Of a DNA stretch of 64,000 bases, positions 8,433 to 16,133 are shown piece after piece (position 1 is the first letter of the stretch; each line of letters starts with the position of its first letter). The DNA lies in assembly GCF_035944375.1 (NCBI RefSeq), contig NZ_DASZBE010000027.1. One strand, written 5' to 3'. The DNA comes from Allobosea sp035944375 (lineage in GTDB: Bacteria; Pseudomonadota; Alphaproteobacteria; Rhizobiales; Beijerinckiaceae). Below the pieces are notes generated by a model. It was not told where the DNA came from. It ran no database searches and saw only the letters and a program-made list of their open reading frames with translations. Both the position numbers and the translations under genes were made by a program.

Positions 8433-8909
8433 CTACTGCTGGGCGCGAAGCCGGCCACCAACAATCTTGTCTATCTCAGCCGCGTTGAAAGCACCCGGAG
8501 GTGGTTGCTGGCCGGCAGCGACCTTGATGACACGGACGTAGGCATCTTGCCCTGGCTTAACGACGGTCTCGCTATAGCCGGGGGTGCTTGTGACGAAAGC
8601 GGTGTTGCCGATCCGATTGACGGTGGCTGTGCCGGGGGTAGTAACAACGCCGACCGATGCCTGATCTTGCGAGCCCGCGATAACGAAGTGTGTGCCGCCC
8701 TGCTCCAATGTCAGCTCAGCGGATTTCAGCAAGACGAAATCCTGAACCCTGGAAGATTGGGTGTATCCGTTCCCGCGAGCGATGACGCGCCAGATATCTG
8801 ACGTCACCTGTTCGGCTCTTACACCTCCGGAGAAGCCCATTTCGCCATACTTGGTTGCGCAGCCAGTCAAGAAAATGCCGAGCACAACGGCAAAAAGTAG
8901 CCTGTTCAT
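8433..8909 (-). CDS. CC0125/CC1285 family lipoprotein
   Basis: This 158-residue protein has a lipoprotein signal with lipobox L-T-G-C at about residue 17, followed by 'ATKYGEMGFSGGV' and a compact domain with 'VIARGNGYTQSSRVQDFVLLKSAELTLEQGGTHF'. This is the signature of the small alphaproteobacterial lipoprotein family named after Caulobacter CC0125/CC1285. Their function is not established. The ATG is preceded by GGGGGAA, which favours it over an upstream ATG at 8951. Two ParB remnants flank this gene and its downstream neighbour. Confidence 0.8.
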   Translation of the reverse strand: MNRLLFAVVLGIFLTGCATKYGEMGFSGGVRAEQVTSDIWRVIARGNGYTQSSRVQDFVLLKSAELTLEQGGTHFVIAGSQDQASVGVVTTPGTATVNRIGNTAFVTSTPGYSETVVKPGQDAYVRVIKVAAGQQPPPGAFNAAEIDKIVGGRLRAQQ

Positions 8910-8984
8910 ATCGTTCCCCCAACGTTGTTTTGCAAAGAGAAGCATACGCACAGCAAGCCCGTCGAGTCAGTTTCTCACGACGGC

Positions 8985-9287
8985 AAGATGGACGAAAACC
9001 TCTGCCGGGCCGAACTGAGCCCGGCAGATCGCGCCAGCCAGACTGCGCGGCGTAAGGCGATCTATTTGGAGCTGCATCCCGAGACGGCAGAACACGTTGC
9101 GGGGGGCAAGGGCAACGGAACGGCGGCAAACGTTGCCGCTGTTCCGGCCTTCGCTACCGCGACCGCCGAAGCAACCGGCAAGGCCGAACGGACTGTTAGG
9201 CTCGACGCAGAGCGGGGCGAAAAGGTTATCGAAGGCGCGCTGAACCACATTCGAGGCACTGCTCTCGACACGGGAACCTATCTCACT
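8985..9287 (+). pseudogene. ParB-like protein, C-terminal remnant (copy 2)
   Basis: This repeats the C-terminal section found at 7662-8177: 'MDENLCRAELSPADRASQTARRKAIY', 'HPET', 'ATGKAERTVRLDAERGEKVIEGALNHIRGTALDTGTYL'. An ATG at 8988 happens to lie at the DENL motif, but the nuclease domain is missing and homology stops after about 100 codons. The two copies clearly share origin but differ in many positions, so the duplication is not recent, or two related elements inserted. Confidence 0.75.
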
Positions 9288-9856
9288 GGGGTAGGGCTGT
9301 CCGGGGTAAGCGCTGCCGCCGCCTCTCTTCCCCTCTTTGTGAGGATCCAACCAATGAGGCGGTTGTGGTCGTGCACGTGGCGCTTCACCTCAATGAAGCC
9401 GCGCAAAGCCAAGCGCTCGGCTGTGCCGATGCCCAATCCCTTGATGCTGTCATACCTCACCAACTCGCCCACTCTGAAATGCCGGAGCTGGCCCAGGCTG
9501 TCCCTTTCTCTCTTTGTCAGCGACTGCGTTGGAACGTCTCGTTCCCACTGAGCTCTGGCGGCTTCGTATCGCCGCTTCACCTCAGCAGCCTCATGCGTCA
9601 GCCTCTCCCCTTGGCCTGACATCTTCGCGAGCTTGCTCGTTTCGGGGGCGCTGTTGGGCTGAAGCACGTCGGGGTGACCCAACAGCTTCATCTCGATCGA
9701 AGGCCAGTGCCAGCGAATGATTTGCCCTCTGTCGATATGGGCTGTGGGAAGGAAGCCTGTTCGAACCCAAGTGTCGAATGTGTCGACGCTTATCTCTAGG
9801 CGCTCGGCTGCAGTCTGGCGCGACACAAAGACGGCATTTGTAGCATCGCGCTTCAT
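9278..9856 (-). CDS. HTH domain protein, phage/ICE-like
   Basis: This 192-residue protein has an N-terminal MerR/excisionase-like helix-turn-helix ('SRQTAAERLEISVDTFDTWVRTGFLP'), a charged helical middle and a C-terminal winged-helix-like part ('GELVRYDSIKGLGIGTAERLALRGFI'), followed by 'LTKRGREAAAAL'. It probably binds DNA. GAGG sits six bases before the ATG. It is the last gene of a minus-strand cluster (10672 to 9278) of small regulators. I cannot name the exact family. Confidence 0.65.
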   Translation of the reverse strand: MKRDATNAVFVSRQTAAERLEISVDTFDTWVRTGFLPTAHIDRGQIIRWHWPSIEMKLLGHPDVLQPNSAPETSKLAKMSGQGERLTHEAAEVKRRYEAARAQWERDVPTQSLTKRERDSLGQLRHFRVGELVRYDSIKGLGIGTAERLALRGFIEVKRHVHDHNRLIGWILTKRGREAAAALTPDSPTPVR

Positions 9857-9914
9857 CAGCCGCCTCGATCATCGTGCCGTCGCTGACGATGAACTAATCT
9901 CAAGGCCATCCGCA

Positions 9915-9939
9915 ACCACTCCCGTGTGAAGGGAGTGGT
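9915..9939. repeat. perfect hairpin between two regulator genes
   Basis: A 9-bp perfect inverted repeat (ACCACTCCC / GGGAGTGGT) with a seven-base loop lies in the 92-base gap between two minus-strand genes. No T-tract follows on either strand, so it is a weak terminator candidate. It could be an mRNA stabiliser or a protein binding site. Confidence 0.5.
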
Positions 9940-9948
9940 CGGCCGCGT

Positions 9949-10137
9949 CTATAGCCTTAGCACCTCATCCCACTCATTCGGCTCTGGCTGAACCTTGGAC
10001 GCATCTGGCGGCCCTACTTTAATCCGTATCGTGCCGCTCGGGTCGATCTCGATTGTCGCCTGAACCTTGGCCTGCGCAACCGCTCGCAGCGCCCGCGCAA
10101 TATCCGCTTGCGTCACCTTAGCTCGCGTTCGAGGCAT
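9949..10137 (-). CDS. small hypothetical protein, phage-associated type
   Basis: This 62-residue protein starts 'MPRTRAKVTQADIARALRAV' (a helix rich in Ala/Arg), followed by 'IEIDPSGTIRIKVG', a beta hairpin. Similar small proteins sit next to integrase or excisionase genes in alphaproteobacterial prophages, to my memory. Its ATG follows directly on the stop codon of the upstream HTH gene, so it is very likely translationally coupled. Confidence 0.65.
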   Translation of the reverse strand: MPRTRAKVTQADIARALRAVAQAKVQATIEIDPSGTIRIKVGPPDASKVQPEPNEWDEVLRL

Positions 10138-10410
10138 CTATCCCAGCCCCCTAGTCCCGGCCAGTCTCTCCCGTTCAGCATCGTCGGCAAGCCAGCGATC
10201 GAGCGGAGACATTTGGGTCTCTGCCGTCAGCCCGCTCAGCTTGTCCAATGCCCGGTCAATGGCAACGCGGTCGTACCGAGTGGTGCCTCGAATCGGGCCT
10301 GGCAAGGTGCCGGCCTTAACGAGCTGAGAAAACCGCGACGGTGTAACGGCGCAATATGCTGCGGCCTCGGCTTTTCTCATCAGGCGAGGCAGGAGTTCAT
10401 AGCAGGCCAC
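10138..10410 (-). CDS. small HTH protein, excisionase/AlpA-like
   Basis: The GTG at 10410 has GGGGAG seven bases upstream and lies one base after the stop of the XRE gene, so I chose it over ATG codons upstream and downstream. The 90-residue product has a helix-turn-helix 'RKAEAAAYCAVTPSRFSQLVKAGTLPGPI', a wing and a C-terminal helix with 'DRVAIDRALDKLSGL'. This is the pattern of small excisionase- or AlpA-type phage regulators. Confidence 0.7.
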   Translation of the reverse strand: MACYELLPRLMRKAEAAAYCAVTPSRFSQLVKAGTLPGPIRGTTRYDRVAIDRALDKLSGLTAETQMSPLDRWLADDAERERLAGTRGLG

Positions 10411-10411
10411 A

Positions 10412-10672
10412 TTAATGCTCCCCGCTCGTCCGATCATTGCGCTTCGCCAGCCGTACGCCAGGCTGCCCATGGTTCAGGAATTCGACGCCTGCCAGTTCTA
10501 AAGCAGTTTGAACGCGCTTGATTGTGTCGAGGCCGCTCGTGAGCGTCGCTGACCCTCTGGCCTCCATTGCGCGAACTGTGTTGGCGCTTACGCCGGAGGC
10601 GCTGGCCAATGAAATTTGGTCCATCGCCACTAGGCTACGGGCCGCTCGAAGCTGATTGCCAGTGGTTAGCAT
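10412..10672 (-). CDS. XRE-family repressor-like protein
   Basis: This 86-residue protein has 'TGNQLRAARSLVAMDQISLASASGVSANTVRAMEARG', a classic Cro/CI-type helix-turn-helix, followed by 'SGLDTIKRVQTALELAGVEFL', a signature of the short XRE proteins common in Rhizobiales mobile elements. The ATG at 10672 has a GGAG; the frame open to 10753 lacks one. It heads the minus-strand cluster and is divergent from the 10777 operon. That layout suggests it represses the intergenic region between them. Confidence 0.8.
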   Translation of the reverse strand: MLTTGNQLRAARSLVAMDQISLASASGVSANTVRAMEARGSATLTSGLDTIKRVQTALELAGVEFLNHGQPGVRLAKRNDRTSGEH

Positions 10673-10680
10673 TTTGGCTC

Positions 10681-10757
10681 CATTGGTTATAATAACTGCT
10701 TTAGAGTTGACAGCACCCATTATGGGTGTCATATGTCGTTCATTGGTTATCACACCC
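10681..10757. promoter_or_regulatory. putative operator/promoter region between XRE gene and divergent operon
   Basis: The 104-base divergent gap contains the 10-mer CATTGGTTAT twice (10681-10690 and 10741-10750), exactly 60 bases apart. It also has an inverted repeat CACCCA-TTA-TGGGTG (10715-10729) and a plus-strand TTGACA at 10708. A further CACCCA occurs near 10754. The symmetric site next to TTGACA is where a repressor such as the neighbouring XRE protein would be expected to bind. This is inferred from layout. Confidence 0.5.
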
Positions 10758-10776
10758 AGTGGACGAGTTATAGATC

Positions 10777-11151
10777 ATGTCGCTCGTGAACCTGAAGAAA
10801 TCAAATCAGGTTGGATACGACAAAGCCGGCATCATGCGCCGCGCCCACGCTGAGGGCCGTTTCGCACTCGCCATGTGCCGCACCCTCGCCGCCCGCCGGC
10901 AGCAGCTTTCCCATTGGCTTCGCAAGGCATGGCAGGCCGCCAAGGCAGCGGCCGCCGATCTGGTGCGCCGCGCCGAGCGTGACGCCGCCGTGCGCCGCGA
11001 CCTCGCCGCCCGCGCTGCCGCTGCGGTCGCGCTAGCCGCTTCGTATGGCAGCGCCGAGGCCATCCGGCAGGAGATCGAGGCCGAGAACTACCGCCAGCAC
11101 TTCAACGTCGCTCGCGTCGCCGAATTACGGGCCGCGCTTGCCACCCTGTGA
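10777..11151 (+). CDS. alanine/arginine-rich helical hypothetical protein
   Basis: This 124-residue protein is almost entirely predicted helix, extremely rich in Ala and Arg from residue 20 on. It has a 'MRRAHAEGRF' segment that might itself be the true start, because the upstream ATG at 10777 has no good ribosome binding site. It is the first gene divergent from the XRE repressor, so it may be an early gene of the element. I see no family. Confidence 0.55.
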   Translation: MSLVNLKKSNQVGYDKAGIMRRAHAEGRFALAMCRTLAARRQQLSHWLRKAWQAAKAAAADLVRRAERDAAVRRDLAARAAAAVALAASYGSAEAIRQEIEAENYRQHFNVARVAELRAALATL

Positions 11152-11179
11152 CCTTCCCCCAGCCCGAGAGGACTACGCC

Positions 11180-11830
11180 ATGACCATCGCCGTTCCCCGC
11201 CGTGCCTTCCTCGCTTCCTCGGCCGCCGCCATCGCCGCGCCCGTCGCCATCGCCTCCCCCGCTACCCCTGCGGCCTCGGATGCCGTGTTCTCGGCCATCG
11301 CCGACTTCCGGCAGGCCCGCGCCGAGTGGCAGGCCACCCTAGACGCCTGCGAAGCCGCTGACCGCGTCTTGCAGGTCGAGGGCGCCATGGGCATCGCGGC
11401 GGTTCGGTTTCCCTTGGCAGGGGTTGAGATTGAGCTGCGCACCCATGACGAAATCTCGGCCTTCATCCCCGCTCTGCGGGAAAGCTGCATCGCCAAGGAT
11501 ATCGCATGGGATGACGAGGCCATGGCTGGCGTTACCGAGGGCCTGCGCGCCCGCCTGGAGGCCGAGCGCGAGCGCATCGAAATGATCCGCTGCCGCGTCA
11601 ATGCCGACGCTCTGGAGGAACGGCAGGAGACCGCCAGCCGTGAGGCCAGCCGATGCCGCGACGTGGCGCTTGCCACAGTTCCTACCACGTTGGCCGGGCT
11701 GCGGGCCTTGGCCGATCTGGTGGCCGACCTGGAAGCCAACGCCCCTGAGTTCATTTCCGACCGCGAGGACGCATCCGCCGCCCTCGCCTCGCTGGCAACA
11801 GCCTGCCGCGCGCTACTGCCCGCCGCCTGA
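11180..11830 (+). CDS. hypothetical protein with twin-arginine-like signal
   Basis: This 216-residue protein starts MTIAVPRRAFLASSAAAIAA, a signal resembling a Tat leader (RRAFL, then an Ala-rich core). The rest is a long helical, Ala/Glu-rich domain with two cysteines. GAGAGG precedes the ATG. It lies 29 bases after the preceding gene and is followed by a second protein with the same type of leader, so the three form an operon. I recognise no catalytic motif. Confidence 0.65.
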   Translation: MTIAVPRRAFLASSAAAIAAPVAIASPATPAASDAVFSAIADFRQARAEWQATLDACEAADRVLQVEGAMGIAAVRFPLAGVEIELRTHDEISAFIPALRESCIAKDIAWDDEAMAGVTEGLRARLEAERERIEMIRCRVNADALEERQETASREASRCRDVALATVPTTLAGLRALADLVADLEANAPEFISDREDASAALASLATACRALLPAA

Positions 11831-11863
11831 CCCCGATTATCCGCATTATCCGGAGGGAGCCCC

Positions 11864-12307
11864 ATGACCACTCGCCGCAACGTTTTGGCCTCGGCTGCTG
11901 CCGTCGCCCTGATACCCGCCGTTCCGCAGGCTGCCTCGGCGCCGTCGGCAGATGCCGAGCTATTGCGCCTTGGCGCCGAGTTCGATCGCTTCGTCGCCAA
12001 GGGTGATTTGCTATGGGCGCGCTTTCGCGCCGCGCCCGATGGATCTGCAAGCAAGCGCAGCATTGGCGATGAATGCGAAGCCTTCTTGCCGCAGATGGAA
12101 AGGGCGGCTGACAAGGTGATGGCCACGCCTCCCGCGACCGTCGCGGGACTGGTGCTATGGGCGCGCGTAATGGTCTGGCGTTTCGATCCGACCATTCGCG
12201 GCATCCCGGCCGCCCCGCCGCCATCGCTGGCCGAATATGGCGTGAACGAAGCTTTCGCGCTGGCCGCCGCCGTCGCGGGCATAGCCTCTGCAGGGCGCAC
12301 GGCGTGA
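11864..12307 (+). CDS. hypothetical protein with twin-arginine-like signal
   Basis: This 147-residue protein begins MTTRRNVLASAAAVALIPAV, again an RR-containing leader with an Ala-rich core ending near AASA. The mature part is helical, with 'LLRLGAEFDRFVAKGDLLWARF' and 'PATVAGLVLWARVMVWRF'. The preceding gene has a comparable 'TLAGLRALADLV' segment, so the two may be distant relatives. A GGAGGGAG Shine-Dalgarno sits just upstream. Its position suggests cargo of a mobile element; the role is unknown. Confidence 0.65.
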   Translation: MTTRRNVLASAAAVALIPAVPQAASAPSADAELLRLGAEFDRFVAKGDLLWARFRAAPDGSASKRSIGDECEAFLPQMERAADKVMATPPATVAGLVLWARVMVWRFDPTIRGIPAAPPPSLAEYGVNEAFALAAAVAGIASAGRTA

Positions 12308-12533
12308 ACGCCCTACCCTGCGCGCTCATGTGGCCGCTCTGGTGGCGGCAGAAGCTCTCGCAAGCCGCTTCAATCATTTCCTCGCATCGTGAATCCCATC
12401 ATGAGTGCCAACCACATTCACGGCATCGCGGCTGATTCGGCGCATCTCGTTCAAACGATGGACGCGCCGGGCGGACGAGTTGTTGCCATCTGGAGCGAAA
12501 GGCATTTTGGCGCTCCGCGGAGGACACTCCAGC

Positions 12534-13562
12534 ATGGCAGGCGGACAGGACATCTATCACCGCGACCGGAGGACGTACGAGCCGGAGGTCACTCCACTAG
12601 ATCCTTCTCAGCGGGGCAAAGACCCTGCCACTCACTGGCGAAGCGGCCACGTCCTTCGCAAGATCGAGACGCCAAAATGGCGCACCCGAGAAAGCAACTT
12701 TCCTCTGCTGCCGGCGGGCGCGAACCTGCAGGTTAAGTGGCCGATTTCCTTCGGCGGCATCCCCAGCGCCGATATGGTCACGCATGCATTTGAGACCAAA
12801 CCCGGCTCGACCGCCAAGTTTGTAGGGGTAACTGTGCCCCGAGGCGGACGGCCAGACGCTTACCTGCTTTATTTTCGGCACTCGGCGAGATCGTCTGATT
12901 ACCCAGGCGGCGCCGGATTGCTCGACATGGGCATCGGGGACTACCTCGAAGGTAGGATGCAGCTTTCTCGCCAGATCTCGGTTTCGGGAAAAAGGGTCGC
13001 GGCCGTCGTACCGATTGCCATTGGCGGCTCGGGTGAGTTTGAGACGAGCGAGGCGTTCGTTCGGCAGGCTCTCAGAGATATTGACCGCGACCTTTACGGC
13101 GGATCAGGCGCACTGCCGCCTCTCCTGCTGGCTTGCAATAGCGACGGCATCACGAAGATGAACAAGTTCATCGACAGCTGCCCAGGCCTCGCGCGAGAGG
13201 TGAAAGCCATTTACGACTTCGACGGCTCACACCTAAAATCGGCGCCGAAGGTGCACAGCGTCGGCGGGGGAGCCTTCGTCATCCGTTATGATGGACCGGC
13301 AGCCGCAAGGCCGAACCGAGGCGAGGCGCAGACGTCTTTCCTCGCGCGCATGATGGGAGCCAAGCCCGCAAGGGTACCGTTGCCTTATGACCGTTGGGGC
13401 TCAGGCACGCCGCCTCACGGGCGCTACAAGGCGGCCAGCGCAGAACCTGCGGACCCGAAGGCGAAAGACCCTTACAGGCAGGAGCGGCACAACTGGCTGC
13501 ACCATCACATCCCCACCTGCATGCTGACGCACGCCTTATCGGTCACCCCCATCCTGAAATAA
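12534..13562 (+). CDS. hypothetical protein of unknown family (342 residues)
   Basis: I cannot assign this protein. It starts MAGGQDIYHRD after a GGAGGA. The middle has alternating strands and helices ('FVGVTVPRGG', 'AYLLYFRH', 'VAAVVPIAIGGSGEF', 'LPPLLLACNSDGI', 'VKAIYDFDG') like an alpha/beta fold, with a hydrophobic-strand-then-turn at 'LLACNSDG' that could be a nucleophile elbow, but no confident catalytic triad. There is no signal peptide. It follows the export-signal gene pair on the same strand and is convergent with the truncated EAL gene. Confidence 0.6.
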   Translation: MAGGQDIYHRDRRTYEPEVTPLDPSQRGKDPATHWRSGHVLRKIETPKWRTRESNFPLLPAGANLQVKWPISFGGIPSADMVTHAFETKPGSTAKFVGVTVPRGGRPDAYLLYFRHSARSSDYPGGAGLLDMGIGDYLEGRMQLSRQISVSGKRVAAVVPIAIGGSGEFETSEAFVRQALRDIDRDLYGGSGALPPLLLACNSDGITKMNKFIDSCPGLAREVKAIYDFDGSHLKSAPKVHSVGGGAFVIRYDGPAAARPNRGEAQTSFLARMMGAKPARVPLPYDRWGSGTPPHGRYKAASAEPADPKAKDPYRQERHNWLHHHIPTCMLTHALSVTPILK

Positions 13563-13567
13563 GTATT

Positions 13568-14308
13568 CTAAGCGACATCCGGCCACCCGCCGCGGATGAA
13601 GCCATCGATGGCATCAGCTGACACGGCAGGCGAGAAGAGATAACCTTGCAGCAGATGACAGCCTGCCACACGTAGGAACTGCTGTTGCGCGTGCGTTTCC
13701 ACGCCTTCCGCGACGACTTTTAGTCCCAGCGCTCGGGAAAGGCCCACGACCGCTTGGACGATAGCGGCGGGTTTAATTTCGCCTATGCCGTCGATCAGCG
13801 ACTTGTCGAGCTTGAGCTTGTCGATCGGCAGGCGTCGAAGGTAGGCGAGGCTCGAATAGCCGGTTCCGAAGTCGTCCAAAGCGATGCGGACGCCGCTGCG
13901 CCGGAGGCTTTCCATCGTCTCAATGGCGCCGTCGAAATTCTCAATTATCCCGCTTTCAAGCAGCTCCAGTTCGATTTGTGCAGGCAGATTTCCGCTCTGA
14001 CCGATCAGATCAAGGAGTTGGACGGCGAAATCACGCGATTGAAACTGCCGGGCACTGATATTGATGGCCACCGTCAACCGCGGCCAGCGGAGCCCGTCGA
14101 CACACGCTTGGCGGATCACCCACCAGTCCAACGCGTCAGCCTGAGCGTCATTCTCGATCTTTCCAAGGATACTCTGAGGCCCCATCACGCGCCCCGCATC
14201 ATCGACAGAACGAAGCAGGCATTCGACGCCAACAATAGTCTTTCCGTCGCTAGACACCTGTGGCTGATAGTAAAGTCGCGCGTTTGAGAAAATTTTGGCC
14301 TCCGCGAT
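13568..14308 (-). pseudogene. EAL domain c-di-GMP phosphodiesterase, 5'-truncated
   Basis: The frame encodes a nearly complete EAL domain: 'LYYQPQV', 'GVECLLR' (EAL as ECL), 'AINISARQF', 'ELLES', 'DDFGTGYSSLAYLRRLPIDKLKLDKSLI', 'EGVET' and 'QGYLFSPA'. All metal and catalytic positions I can place are retained. An in-frame TGA sits just before 14308 and there is no ATG before the conserved LYYQP, only a GTG inside it. The amino end, probably with a sensor or GGDEF part, is lost. Low-level translation from GTG 14257 cannot be excluded. Confidence 0.75.
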
Positions 14309-14492
14309 TCAAATTGTTCGTGAATACTCCTCTCCCTAATTCACCCAAAGCAATATCATTTGACATTTACGCGGAGGTTTTGGGCGTCGAGCGCTTTCAT
14401 TGTGTTAACCAAAGAGCGACGGAGCTGGGGATCGAGACGACGCGCCTCGGGACTGTCAGGAACCAACGAGTCCAGCCGGGGTAGTGTCAGGC

Positions 14493-14819
14493 ATGGCACT
14501 TCACTGGTTCATCTCACCCGTCTATGTAGCGATCGACGAGGGGCGCGACCGTTACGCCGTGACCAACGTGGAGAGGGCGGCCGAATTCCTGCTGTCTTGG
14601 CGCCACCACGGCCAGGGTGAGCGCTGGCGCCTAGCCGTCCAGGCGTCCATGGCGGCGATCAAAAATCAGATCCCCGTCGAAGATGCTCGATCCGCGTTTG
14701 AAGCTGCGGTCATCGAGTGCGGCCAAGTCGGCCGCTACTTACCTCGCGGCACGGTTTCCCCTAGCCAACGCGCACAGGCGCTGGTTCGGCCGGCTGGCGA
14801 GATACTTGCGGGCCTTTAA
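14493..14819 (+). CDS. DUF982 family protein
   Basis: This 108-residue protein begins MALHWFISPVYVAIDEGRDRYAVTNVERAAEFLLSW, the hallmark of DUF982 (a W-F-x-S/P-V opening, then 'VTNVERAAEFLL'). The second half has 'RWRLAVQASMAAIKNQIPVEDARSAFEAAVIE'. DUF982 is abundant in Rhizobiales genomes, usually in many copies, and has no established role. An alternative GTG at 14484 is nine bases upstream. Confidence 0.8.
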   Translation: MALHWFISPVYVAIDEGRDRYAVTNVERAAEFLLSWRHHGQGERWRLAVQASMAAIKNQIPVEDARSAFEAAVIECGQVGRYLPRGTVSPSQRAQALVRPAGEILAGL

Positions 14820-14942
14820 GGCCAGCGCAGTCTCAGCGCGACGCGGATTGCGAATAACAGATGGCGTCCCTCGCCGCGTAGAACTGACAGCTCAGCCCAC
14901 TGGCGTTGGCTTGGAGCAAACATCATAAGCTCGGGCCATCTG

Positions 14943-15815
14943 TCAGCTGCGGAGGACTACGCACGCGCCGCCACGCGCTTGAATCCGGCCGCATAATGCC
15001 GACGCCGAGGCGCGCGAAGCAGCCGGAAGGCGGACGCGGTAGAACGCGCGTGTACCCCGGCTGCGCAGTCTTGTTCCGATGACCATTGGCTGAACATCCC
15101 CAATGATGGCGCTGTACCGGGCGCTGGCTCGCTGAAACGAAGCCAGCGCTCTCGCCTTGGAGAAGTTCCCGGCCAATTGAACGCCCCACGGCGCAAACGA
15201 CGCCTCGATCGCGGAAGGTTGCGGACGCCCTGCCCGGATCACGGCAACGGTGATCAGGCACTGCGCTGCGGTATCTGACACCGATAGTCGGCGCGGACGT
15301 TCTCGTGTCTCTCCGCCGCTGTCTTGGCGAACGTCATCGGCCCAGGCCTGCGCGGTGGCCCCCGTGATAGCCAGGACGTAGTTCTCAGTCTCATAAGGCA
15401 GGCCACCACGTCCAGCCAACCACGCCGACACCCGCGCTGGCCCTGCATTGTAGGCTGCGGCCGCTAAGCCCCAGTTTCCAAATCGTTGGCGCAGCTCGGC
15501 CAGCAGGTGCGCGGCTTTTGGCAAGGCCTGCTCGGGATCGAAGGGATCTGCGAGGCCACGCTCACGCGCTGTGCCTGGCATGAACTGCGCCACGCCCTGC
15601 GCACCAGCGGGGCTGGTCACTCCAGCCCGGAAGCTCGATTCCTGAAAGATCAATCGCGTCAAAAAGGCGGAAGGTACGGCGTTCGCCGACGCTGCCTCGT
15701 CGATCAGGCGGCAAAGCGCGTTGTCGATTCCTGAGGACGGCTGCTCCTGCGCGGCGCATTCTTGCGACAGGCTCAACACCATACCAACGACCAGCGCGGC
15801 CCACCACCGCAACAC
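14943..15815 (-). CDS. lytic transglycosylase (SLT domain) with C-terminal SPOR domain
   Basis: This 290-residue protein has a signal peptide (about residues 1-22), an SLT lysozyme-like domain with the catalytic Glu59 in 'FQESSF', then 'SPAGAQGVAQFMPGTA' and 'AAAAYNAGPARV', and a C-terminal SPOR-like region ('TRAFYRVRLPAASRASASALCGRI'). It should cleave peptidoglycan in the periplasm; SPOR domains recognise denuded glycan at division sites. Such enzymes are also carried by conjugative elements. The start is a GTG with no strong ribosome binding site. It lies about 90 bases from tRNA-Ser at the island edge. Confidence 0.85.
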   Translation of the reverse strand: MLRWWAALVVGMVLSLSQECAAQEQPSSGIDNALCRLIDEAASANAVPSAFLTRLIFQESSFRAGVTSPAGAQGVAQFMPGTARERGLADPFDPEQALPKAAHLLAELRQRFGNWGLAAAAYNAGPARVSAWLAGRGGLPYETENYVLAITGATAQAWADDVRQDSGGETRERPRRLSVSDTAAQCLITVAVIRAGRPQPSAIEASFAPWGVQLAGNFSKARALASFQRASARYSAIIGDVQPMVIGTRLRSRGTRAFYRVRLPAASRASASALCGRIQARGGACVVLRS

Positions 15816-15829
15816 CGACGAAGGATGCC

Positions 15830-15852
15830 TGTTGGGGTAAATGTTGGGGTAA
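15830..15852. repeat. tandem direct repeat near tRNA-Ser
   Basis: The 11-mer TGTTGGGGTAA occurs twice, separated by one base, between the lytic transglycosylase gene and the 3' end of tRNA-Ser. It may belong to an attachment site or recombinase arm site, or be the residue of a lost integrase gene end. No copy was noticed elsewhere in the window. Confidence 0.45.
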
Positions 15853-15906
15853 TCCCTGCTAGTCCCAGGTAATTCCGTTTAATTGCCGATACTTATGGCG
15901 AGGAAG

Positions 15907-15996
15907 TGGCGGACAGGGAGGGATTTGAACCCCCGATACCCTTGCGGGTATGCCGCATTTCGAGTGCGGTGCATTCAACCACTCTGCCACCTGTCC
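15907..15996 (-). tRNA. tRNA-Ser (anticodon CGA)
   Basis: On the minus strand the gene runs from GGACAGG (acceptor arm) to CCTGTCC-G-CCA, with the CCA encoded. The anticodon loop CTCGAAA gives CGA (Ser, UCG codons). A long variable arm (ATACCCGCAAGGGTAT) and the GGTTCAAATCC T-arm confirm a class II serine tRNA. Its 3' end points toward lower coordinates, that is, into the accessory region, the usual polarity for a tRNA used as an integration target. Confidence 0.96.
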
Positions 15997-16133
15997 GCGG
16001 TCGCCTTCGGTCGAAGCGGGCTGGTTACTACACGCGGTGTTCGGCCAAAACAAGCCTTCGCTCGCGCGCCGGCCGCTTTCTGTCCCGCGCCGTCGTCTGC
16101 GCGTTGCATTCGGCAGGGCCCGTGACGCTTTTG

